Part shown: positions 55,389-64,000 of the stretch, piece after piece
How positions within the stretch are numbered: position 1 is the first letter of the stretch
How the letters are laid out: the number at the start of each line of letters is the position of its first letter
Assembly (NCBI GenBank): GCA_033964015.1
Contig: CM066922.1
Location: 62,001 to 126,000, forward strand
Length of the DNA stretch: 64,000 nt
From: Scolanthus callimorphus
Taxonomy: Eukaryota; Cnidaria; Anthozoa; Actiniaria; Edwardsiidae
Direction of reading: 5' to 3'
The notes under the pieces: model-generated
Databases searched by the model: none
Seen by the model: only the letters and a program-made list of their open reading frames with translations
What the model was told of the DNA's origin: nothing
Translations under genes and position numbers: made by a program

Positions 55389-55440
55389 TCCGTATAGTGT
55401 GTGACTTGCGTGACTTCAATTAAATTGTCCTTTTTCCCAG

Positions 55441-55546
55441 GCAAAAAGAGCTGATGACCGAATGGAACAAGAATGCGTCACGATACACCAAGAGTCTGAA
55501 GGCTCTCGAGGAATCTTGGAAGAAACTCGGCCCTTTTCCCGTAGAA
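55441..55546 (+). CDS. Spectrin-gene exon N
   Basis: 106 nt from ttcccag| to GTAGAA|gtaagt, phase 2 to 0. Reading QKELMTEWNKNASRYTKSLK and then EESWKKLG it has Trp spacing typical of spectrin helices. Its own upstream exon must end with two bases of a codon, and I did not find it in the window. Confidence 0.75.
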
Positions 55547-58500
55547 GTAAGTGTTTTTAAACTCCGCGTCAATGAGGCAGGAAAGGAGAAATGCACGTTT
55601 TTCAACTGTTTATAATAGAATAATTGTCGCAATGTATAATATCTGTCGCAATTATATATAAAGTTGTCGTAATTTGTAATACCTGTCGCAATTTGTAATA
55701 AAGTTGTCGCAAATTGTAAAAAAAAAACAGCAATTTGTAATACACCTCCGTCGCAATTTAACAAATGTGGCCAGGCAAAATGTCCGGTCAGACAAAGATT
55801 TGACCGGTCAAATTTCATTTTTGGACGGACATTGTCCTTCTCTGCGACTGACAAGGAATTGGGAAGTTAGAACCTTGCTGTCACCTGGAGACTAATGTAA
55901 ATGAAATGTTAATTTCACTAGTCCCCATAATCCATTCTCTCGTATTATTCTTTAAGCTACAAGACACCGAGTCCGACGTAGCGTCGCTTGTGCAGGGCGA
56001 TGATATTGTCTTATGGAAACAGCATATTTACGAGGGAGGGCAGGAAATACAAAAGTAACTATGTCTTCTATTCATTCAGTATCTGTTAGAATCCTATGAT
56101 ATCTCTTTTTTGTGTAAATGAGGACGAGATATCATAGGATTCAAGTCTATTCAAAGCGTTCAGTCGGTAGATTCCGCCGAAAATGGGCTACCATTCGTCG
56201 CTGCGCGACTCGTGCGATATCGCTTTTTTCGTGCTATTTTCTTAGCGGAATCTAGCCTCCTGAAGCTTTGAATAATCCTATAGAATTTCTCGGTCTGAAA
56301 CTAGTTTCCCATGCTTCTGTAGTCATTATCATTCACTTGCATTAATCTCGGCACAGACTAGGGAAAGGGGACGGGCTCGGGGAGGTACCATTGTTCAATT
56401 ACTCATGCATACAAGTATCTACAAAATAAACAATGGCAACCTCCAAAATGAATCGTCAGGTGATCTGAATTAGGTCAAACTTCATGTTAGGGACCGGTCA
56501 TGATTTATCGCCGGGGCGGGGGGGAGGGGGTTAGAGGATTTTTGGTAATAAGGTCAAAATGCAGTGATCCTCCCTCTATGAGTACGATGATTAACGTGAT
56601 CCCCCCTCAGAGCAGTTAAACGTTTTCATGATCCCCCCCCAACCCCTATTTGACCTAGTAGAAGACAATTTACAGATAGAGGGGATCGCATTTTTTTATT
56701 TTCTTTGCGCGCGAAGCGAGGCCGAATGTGATAAACGCATTTCATCAAGCCTCAGAGAAAGTGTAGGTGAATATTCCGGGTTCCGGATTCTTTATGCGCG
56801 GGAAGCGCGCCGAAATTTTTATTATGTATTGATTGAGTGAAGTACAAAAATGCAAATGTTAGAGAAATCGCTGGAACTAGTAATGAATTTCTTGTGGTCC
56901 CCCTTAGTCACCTACACCAGCTGGTGACCTAATACCTGGGGCTCCCTGTGTAACCAGTCAGGACTAAAATGACGATTTGGTGAATAGTTACCCTACCCTG
57001 CTAGCAAAGGCCTCTTTTCTCTGTGTTTCGCTGGGCTGAGTATTACACGTGCAGTTTATAGCCGAGCTTTGTCGTTACCTGAGGCTAAATCAAACGTTAA
57101 TTTTAGGCTCTAATTTATTCTCTCGTATCGAACGGTGGGAGATGACATCCGTGGTCCCCCTTTTCGGGAGGTGTTCCATACATTTCTGTATTTGCCATAT
57201 ATTTTCATGCTTTATTCTGGTTCGCTTCTTGTGGTGAAACAATTCCCTGCAATCCATATTATATGCCCTCTTACGTAGGAGACCAACCTCCACGCTCGGC
57301 CAAATTCTATGGCTGAATAGTTTTTATTCTTTTCCTCCAAGTGCCATCGACAAGTTAAGATTCATTCAGAAAGATCGAAAGCAGAAGAAACTCTCGCCAA
57401 CAAAAGCCTTGAAGAGATCGATTAAGAAGAAAAGAACTTCAAGAAAGGTCCAACTGGATGTCATTCTCAAATACCTGGAAAATTTCATGGTAAGTTTGAA
57501 GTAATACCAAACACGAGACTGCGTGTTTCATCAGCATTTCCAAGCGAGGCAAAGTCGAGGGTTTTTTTGGGAAATAATTCTCAATGGAGGCCGAGTACCA
57601 TCACGTGACCTTATAACAACGACAGCGCTGTCATCAACCTCGTCCCATGATGAAGTGGATAATTTTCAAGATGGCGGCTCTGACAAGACCTTTGAAAGGC
57701 TATGCCTTTTCCACAAGGTGACCACGTCGCAATCTTTGAGTCCCTATTACGACACCAGGCAAATTGGTATTGCTGTTATGGTATTCCATTCCGATTGATT
57801 CTAATCATATAAAACTCGCTTGTAGGACCTTCTAAACAACCAGTTTGCACATGCAGAGATGACAGAGCAGTTCATCACGCTTGGGAACCACCGCGTAGCT
57901 GGGGGTGAGCTGAGTGAAGAAAATGCTACTAAACTACGGGGAGAACTGGTGTCGCTCAACTCACGATGGAACAAGCTGAACGAGCAGACTCTACAACTCA
58001 CTGATAAGTACGAATCTCAAACGATAGTTTAGCGTAGCAATTAGTGTTTCCGTGGAGTTTAGAGTCAGAGAAAAGTCCGAGAAACATACGAGAGATTTTC
58101 AATGATTTGGCAGGGAACGCTTGTTAGGCAGGCTAACGATAGTTAGAAAAACCTGTGGCACAAAACAAGGAACTGCCCTAAAATGACCATATCCGGTACA
58201 AAACCAAGGTCTTCGCGTGAACACCCCTAACCACCTGGGGCCGGTTCTGAAAGGTTGGATAAAGTTATCCGATATCTGATAAAAGTTAAGCGTTTATCTA
58301 CAGATAACTCTTAACTGACCTTCTAGGAACCGGCCCTGGGCATTCCAATCAATCGTTCTTTTTTCTTCTTCTCGTATTTCTCTGGCGCACGACAGACCAG
58401 TTTGCCCAGGATCATTGTCAGGGTCATTCTTTTCAAATCTATCGGTTATTTTTCCTTTTTAATCTTCTCGTACTTTCTTGTCGCAGAACTGTCCAGGACA

Positions 58501-61500
58501 GTTCTGCTGTTCTCGTTGAAAATTGTTTTCGAAAATTTCCCAACTTATGTGAAAGTTTCTGCCACCATATTTTAGAATTCTAGCTTATTTCACACGCTAA
58601 AATTTCCGATAATTCGTGAAAACTTGCAGATTTTGGAGAGAAACGTTACTCGTATACCTAGGTCGCCATCTTTGCTTTGGCTCCCGGGAGCCTGGTACCA
58701 CTACACAGGTAACCCGGGCCACGCACGAGTAGTCATTGACGAAAATGACATCAATTTCTTGAAATGTGTTTCTTTTTGTATTTTCCTGGATCAGGACAGA
58801 CCAGTTTGTCCAGGAAGTTCACATGGAGTACAAGAAGAACGCATTGTGGTGCACAAAGTGTGATAACATGGATCAGTGGTTGTCTGAGAGCGAGAAGCTG
58901 ATCCGACAGCAAACGAAAATCGCCAACAACAAGGACGAGCTGAGGGAACAGTACGAGGATAACGAGGTACATATTTATTGATGCTTATCAATTTGAGGGA
59001 AGTTTCAGTAGCTAAACAGCAGTCGAGACAATAAGCAAGTGGTGGGCGCATAAAAGACCTTTTCCGCTTGAGCGGGGGTCCTGTGGTTTGTTTCCCCAAC
59101 TGGACCGTTGCAAATCCCCTTTACCTTATTTTGAAGGTCTGCAATCTTTGCCGACAAAAACAAAATCCACCAATCATACTCTTGGTCGCCATATTGTTTT
59201 CATCTCGGCCAAAGGGCCTGGCGACGATATAAAAAAAAAACACAGGCAGCCCGCGCGGATTTGCAGAAAAACATAAACACTTTCTTTAGGTAAATTTTAG
59301 GAACAATTATAGAACTCTAGGGTTTCCATAAAGTCTTTATAAGCCAGGCGCAAACGGCACAACTTTGTTGTGCAACAACGTCCAACATTGTTGAACACAA
59401 CATGTTGCATCCGTTTGCGGCGTGTGTTGACAGTTGTTGGAACTTGTTGTATGATGTTGAACGATGTTTGAAACCTGTCAAACTTTGGCGCAACAAGCTT
59501 CAAATTTTCTTTTGTCCTGTGACCAGTGAAGCATAACACAACAAAGTTGTGTTTTGCGCTGAACTCACAACAAAGTTTGACTCGCGCGCGCGCATTGTAT
59601 ACTGTATCCATGGAAATAGAGCGTAAACAAATAGTTTTTTACCCAGAATGCATCGCATCGCCAGCGAGGCGAAAACAATGTTGAGACGTGTTGTATTTGT
59701 TTGTGGTGACGCGCAACATCAACAACACACGAACAATATTGTTGCTGCAACAACGTTGAGAAATGTTGAGCCCGTTTGCGCCGGGCTTTATCTGTCGTAT
59801 ATGTCTTTCAGTCAACCGTGACACAAAAGAATAATTTCAATTTCCATTGTTCAAAATCGCAAAGGTTCCGGTAGACTATGGGCCTTTAATTAGAAATGCC
59901 CAAGCCGTGTCTCACAACTACCAAAATGCAGCGCGCGCATTTTTTAACAGTTTGTTCGACAAACATCCCACAACTACCAGCATGCAGCGCGCGCATGAGT
60001 TACAGCTGGAATCGTCAATTCATCTACCTTGAGGACCAGTATGAATTGTGCTCCCTTATTTATATTCAGGACTTTCGCAAGGAAGTGCGCGAATACAGCC
60101 AAACAGCAGCCGAAGTGTTATTAAATGGAGACAAAATCGTAGAGCGAAATCGACTTGACCATTCAGACATAGAAGCCACGGAGAAGATTACTGAATCACT
60201 GCGCATGCGCTGGAACGCCATAGAGACAAATCTGACTGACAGGCACAACATGTGAGTGCGCATGCGTTGATAATTTTGTTATGTATAGCTCAATGATGCC
60301 AAGCTAGCATTCAACGAGCCGGTAGGTACTTCATAGACGATACTACCAAGTGTACCTATGAATCTCTCTCAAAGTCTTATAGAGTATCGCGATTCACACT
60401 GCCACTCTGTATTGTTGTGAGCCGTCAATATTTTGTGGAATTGACGGCTCAAAAAGAGCACGCAAAATTCAACTTTTTTCGCACGAATTTATGTTTTACT
60501 TCATTGTCAATGGTTAGAAATAAAGTTTAGCTATATTTCTAGCAATATCTTATGGCAGAAAGATATTTTTTTCGCCGAAAAAGATGGAAAAATGTAAACA
60601 GAAAATGCTCGAGCTCGTGCGAAAAGCCCCTGTGATTGCGCGAGAGCGCGCATAAATGTAATGAGAATTGAAATTTCAATTGGCAATAATTAACACTTTT
60701 TAATGCCATTTCCTCCAAAACATCTTCAAAAATCGCGATACAATATTAATTACGATTTTGAGACGGCAATTCCACAAAATATTGACGGGGTTGGAAGAAA
60801 ATATTTTCACGAATTGGGCTCCGTCGCTGCACGACTTTCTCCCAACTAGCCGTCAATATTTTGTGGAATTGCCGTCTCAAAATCGTAATTAGTATATAGA
60901 ACGAGGATATACAGTAGAAAAAAATGGTAGTCTTTCAGCTAAACTGTGTGCTCGTCCCAAAGGAATTTATAGACGTCTGTAATAGCTCTTTTACGATCTG
61001 TAATGATTTAGTAAATGTGAGTATGAAAACCTGTTTTCCGCCAAAAGATAAAACAATTGTAGCACACTTTAGAGAAAAAGGAAAGGATATTCACTATATG
61101 CGGAAATATTATACGGGACTAAAGCTCATCTGTTCTCCGTTGCAGAATCATTTCTCGAATGAGAGAAGTTTCAGCAGACTGGTCCAGTCAACAGGTTTCT
61201 CCATGGAAAACAACGACCGAGAACTTGCAGAGCTCGCTCACAGCCCGCGCAGTACAAGCTTGAGAGTATTGACGATCACCTGACCGAGGGCGTAGACGAG
61301 GACACTCTCGTACTGTGCATGAATGATATCAAGGTGAGAAGAGGGGCTAGGAGGTAAAGTGGGGGAGGGTAAAGGGTAAGGAGGAAAGTGGGGAGGGCAG
61401 GGGGTAAAGTGGGGAAGGGCAGGGGGTAAAGTGGGGGAGGGCAGGGGGTAAAGTGGGGGAGGGCAGGGGGTAAAGTGGGAGGGCAGGGGTAAATGGGAGA

Positions 61501-63934
61501 GGCAGGGGGTTGAGTTGAAATGCGAAAGGGAAGGGGATAAGGAGATAAAGTGGGTGGGATGGGGCTAGGTGGTAAAATGGATAAGGAGGGAGGGGTTATC
61601 GAGGTGACGTAGGGGAAGAGTGGTGGTAAGAAGGTAAAGTGGGGAAGAGGCCTACGAGGTAATGTGAGGGAGAAGGGTTAATGAGGTAACGTAGGGGAAG
61701 GGAGTAAGGAGGTAAAGTCGGGGAGGGGAGGGGTAAAGTGGAATACCTTTTAGTGGAATGGGATGCAAAATATGCGATTACCAGACTGACACACCAATGC
61801 CGCACTCCTAATGAGTGCCCTATCTATCGTCGATCATTTCCCCACGCGCGACAAAACAGTTTATTCTGCGCGTAAAAGCTCAACCGCCCATGTTCCAGTA
61901 CGTGGCGCTATTAACGCAAAATCACGCTGGGGCCAACCACCCCCCTAAATGAGTCATCAAAAGTGACCCAAAATCAAATCGCCATAACTTTCTACTCAGT
62001 GCCATGGCTCTAAACTGTTTTGCCTGAAAAATGGGATTATTCGTCATAACTAATGTAATATACTGTGGATCATCATCAAAATTGGTCAGTACAATAATTA
62101 AAACAAGAGCTTTATTTTAATATATTTTGTTGCCATGGAAACGCTAATCACGTGACTCAGTGGCGGCCATCTTGGATTTTATACTTAGGCCTTCTGAGGA
62201 CAGCCATGGAAAGGTGAAATTGAAAGATCATCACATATTTAGATACAGGGAAAATACCTTAAAATGAAGCTAATTGGATAAGGCGCATACTTTAGTAAAA
62301 ACATATATATATAATTTTTCGTGTTTTGAATATTTAATATTTTCAAAAACTGTCCTTATTAAAACATTATCCTAGATATCCAATTAGGTTTACAGAAAGA
62401 TCAGTGCTACAAACATTATGCTAAAAAGAAATGTCTGATTTTTATCTTCTTTCCATACCTTCACGGGCGCTAAAATTTAAATCCAAGATGGCGGACGGTG
62501 AATCACGTGACATCGTTACCATGGCAACAGCAACTTTATCGTAATCAGAATTCCAAAATAAGTTTGAGGCACAAGTTTGAAAGATTTTCGTTGAAAAATA
62601 ACGAAGTTACCAAAAAGCAGCCCTCGTGTTAGAGCCATGCCTTAAACTCCCCGAGTACCCCTGTGTCTATTTTTTACCAAACTTCGTACATTGGATGACA
62701 TTATGAAGACAAAAATTTTCCATGTATTGAGTGGTCACCATGGTGATTGTGACGTCACTGGCGTTAACGTATTTATTGGACCATTTTTCGTAATGTTAAA
62801 TCTGCTTGTTTTTTTGTAGCGGCAGTGATAGATTTCAACAAGAAAAGCTGAAAGTGAAAACCGTTTGCTTTAGGATTTATATTAGCTGAGTTATGATTTT
62901 TTCATGATTTGTAAAAGGTGGATCTACCTTAACAGTTGAAAAGTTTACAAAATAATTAATTATTGCACGGTAACATCATTGCACATACAAATATCTTAGT
63001 ATATAGGTTATACTAGTTGACTACAAATAATTTCACACATTCCACTTTCGATCATCTATTTCCGTGTTTAAAATCCAAAAGATGTATACTCATGACGTAA
63101 TAGATTATGACGTCACAATATAACAATGCTTTATATCTTCGCTCTAAGGACGAAAATCCAAAATGTCAAAATCATACGATTTTAGATACCATTTTGCTTG
63201 ACACTTAACAACAGAAATCGGTTCAATTGACTAAAAACTAAAAAAAACTGTAACAAAAAAGTAGGGGGGGAGAGGGGGTCATTCTTTGAAATGCTAGACC
63301 TCAGCTATTTTTATGCTATCTACAAACGGTTTTCGGTTTTCAACATCTCTTGCTAAGTGTATCATCGCCATTACAGAAATAGTGGATATTCCAATTTTAA
63401 AAATGATCAAACGATTGCGCAATCTCTGGTGACGTCACAAAGCATCATAATGACGTCAAAAGTAGTGGAAAATATTTGTCATCGTAACGTTATCCTATCT
63501 ACCAAATTTGGTCAAAATAGCCTCAGAGGATAGAAAGTCATGTTGAGTCAAAGTTTGAATGACGCATTTTGGGGGGTGGTTGGCCCCAGCGTGAATAAAG
63601 CAAAAGGTAGTTTTCCTTCCAGGTCACAGAACGTTAAACTTTGGATAAGATGCAATTCCTGAACATATTTCTCTCGAATGTGCAGAGTATCGATTTACTA
63701 TCCATACTTAACCTTTTTCCCTTGATGTTGAATCCGTTTCTTTTTTTTTCGTAGGAGGTAGAAACCCAACTAAGAATTCATACAAACGAGGAACTGAGCA
63801 GTCTTTCTATGACAGTACAGCGTGGCTCAATGCCAAGAATTGAACCAGATGAGGAGAGAAGTTACTAGAAACTATCAACGAGTTGCACACCAAAATGGCT
63901 GAACTGGAGGAAGACGGGACAAGATGAAGAGCAG
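55441..63934 (+). CDS. Spectrin-repeat gene, second copy with two extra 5' exons
   Basis: Exons N (55441-55546), O (55957-56054), A' (57342-57489), B' (57826-58007), C' (58795-58966), D' (60070-60251), E' (61146-61333) and F' (63755-63934) lie in the order and phase of one gene. N and O are not present in copy 1, which starts the window exactly at exon A. A' to D' keep the frame. E' gains one base and F' loses five, so as written the protein is broken after D'. Introns are near-identical to copy 1, including the same older MITEs, but one new transposon sits between E' and F'. The gene continues beyond the window. Likely an alternative haplotype of the locus at 1-15414. Confidence 0.75.
55617..55760. 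repeat. GTCGCAATTTGTAATA short tandem repeat
   Basis: About five degenerate units of 24-28 bases in intron N-O. Confidence 0.7.
55957..56054 (+). CDS. Spectrin-gene exon O
   Basis: 98 nt from tttaag| to CAAAA|gtaact, phase 0 to 2, encoding LQDTESDVASLVQGDDIVLW. The two leftover bases AA plus the T that starts exon A' give Asn and keep frame 2 of exon A open. That match is the main support for both junctions. Confidence 0.72.
56089..56142. repeat. Short hairpin GAATCCTATGATATCTC
   Basis: Perfect 17-base arms with a 20-base loop, 35 bases after exon O. A second looser inverted pair (AAGCGTTCAG / CCTGAAGCTTTG) follows to 56270. Confidence 0.75.
56490..56902. mobile_element. Harbinger-like MITE, left end intact
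   Basis: TTA then GGGACCGGTCATGATTTATC and GCC with G runs. The interior AAAATGCAGTGATCCTCCC and GCGCGCGAAGCG / GCGCGGGAAGCGCGCCG hairpins match 7117-7854. The right end is lost. It lies in the intron between exons O and A'. Confidence 0.7.
57342..57489 (+). CDS. Spectrin-gene exon A' (copy 2)
   Basis: Reads the same as 1-148. Here the acceptor cctccaag| is visible, which fixes the exon start in both copies. Confidence 0.85.
57826..58007 (+). CDS. Spectrin-gene exon B' (copy 2)
   Basis: Same as 488-669 with no indel, while the flanking introns differ by single-base indels. Confidence 0.85.
58235..58340. repeat. Short MITE, copy 2 of 900-1009
   Basis: Same element at the same place in the second spectrin copy, a few single-base indels shorter. 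Confidence 0.6.
58795..58966 (+). CDS. Spectrin-gene exon C' (copy 2)
   Basis: Same length and frame as 1465-1636. Splice sites are conserved. Confidence 0.85.
59340..59788. mobile_element. CAACA-rich MITE, copy 2 of 2029-2470
   Basis: Same insertion site and ends as the copy at 2029. Internal differences include CAACATCAACAACACACG in place of CAACATTGAACAACA. Confidence 0.65.
59894..60018. repeat. GCGCGC-rich MITE remnant, copy 2
   Basis: Counterpart of 2578-2706 with a three-base loss (GTTTGTTGTTCG to GTTTGTTCG). Confidence 0.55.
60070..60251 (+). CDS. Spectrin-gene exon D' (copy 2)
   Basis: Same length and frame as 2756-2937. This is the last exon of copy 2 with an intact frame. Confidence 0.85.
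60421..60891. repeat. Foldback cluster, copy 2
   Basis: Counterpart of 3108-3578 between exons D' and E', arms conserved. Confidence 0.65.
61146..61333 (+). pseudogene. Spectrin-gene exon E' with +1 frameshift
   Basis: 188 nt against 187 in copy 1. CACAGCCGCGCAG has become CACAGCCCGCGCAG, so the frame shifts inside the exon while both splice sites are intact. A consensus error in a C run is as likely as a real mutation. Confidence 0.8.
61334..61742 (+). repeat. G-rich minisatellite, copy 2
   Basis: Counterpart of 4022-4440 with a different number and order of units. Confidence 0.72.
61923..63593. mobile_element. 1671-bp TIR element present only in copy 2
   Basis: Starts CACGCTGGGGCCAACC and ends GGTTGGCCCCAGCGTG. 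The terminal similarity continues inward to about 35 bases. AAT flanks both ends (61920-61922, 63594-63596). Copy 1 has the empty site GCAAAATAAAGC at about 4608, so the target duplication is AAT. No transposase frame, many GTGACGTCA and CCAAGATGGC motifs. A 3-bp duplication with a CAC start may fit CACTA/EnSpm-like elements, but the family is not established. Confidence 0.85.
63755..63934 (+). pseudogene. Spectrin-gene exon F' with five 1-base deletions
   Basis: 180 nt against 185 in copy 1. Bases are lost in TCTAATG, AAGAAATTG, AACCCAG, GAGAAAGTT and GACGTGGAC, four of them inside short homopolymers. Splice sites are intact. The clustering suggests low-accuracy consensus rather than gradual decay. 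Confidence 0.82.
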
Positions 63935-64000
63935 GTAGTGTGGTCATTACGGTGATTATCTATATGCGATATTTCCAGTATCTTACCCCTATTCAGACTG

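Overview
The window is eukaryotic nuclear DNA. Genes are split by GT-AG introns, AT-rich introns are packed with decayed DNA transposons and LINE fragments, and a mitochondrial metabolic enzyme is encoded with a transit peptide. The gene content, the tRNA-derived SINE and the foldback elements suggest an invertebrate, most likely an anthozoan cnidarian such as a coral. That assignment is inference. Exactly 100 N at 47256-47355 mark a scaffold join of unknown size, so the window is two contigs (1-47255 and 47356-64000).

Layout. (1) 1-15414, plus strand: thirteen exons of a large spectrin-repeat protein, 776 codons open from end to end, with its 5' end cut off by the window. (2) 15415-18241: repeats, including a TA-flanked transposon and a 69-bp minisatellite that lies just beyond the BCKDHB stop codon. 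(3) 18242-28797, minus strand: a complete ten-exon gene for the E1-beta subunit of mitochondrial branched-chain alpha-keto acid dehydrogenase (BCKDHB, 383 codons). (4) 28893-30704, plus strand: an intact single-exon BTB-BACK-Kelch gene, head to head with BCKDHB. Only 95 bp separate the two start codons. (5) 31-47 kb: no gene that I can support. This stretch is a dense graveyard of MITEs, foldback elements, LINE reverse transcriptase relics and two fragments of a tyrosine recombinase. (6) 47356-55440: more repeats. (7) 55441-63934: two further spectrin-gene exons that lie upstream in the gene, followed by a second near-identical copy of the first six exons at 1-4955. This copy carries an extra 1.67-kb transposon and several frameshifting single-base indels.

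The two spectrin copies differ by homopolymer indels, by short real polymorphisms and by one transposon. Retained haplotypes (haplotigs) joined by the scaffolder are therefore the simplest explanation, but a segmental duplication cannot be excluded from sequence alone. Intron phases in the spectrin gene alternate 2 and 0, so that an exon pair encodes about one spectrin repeat. Most mobile DNA here is non-autonomous. Several families share TTA/TAA target duplications and G/C-tract ends (PIF/Harbinger-like), others have TA (Tc1/mariner/pogo) or TTAA target sites.
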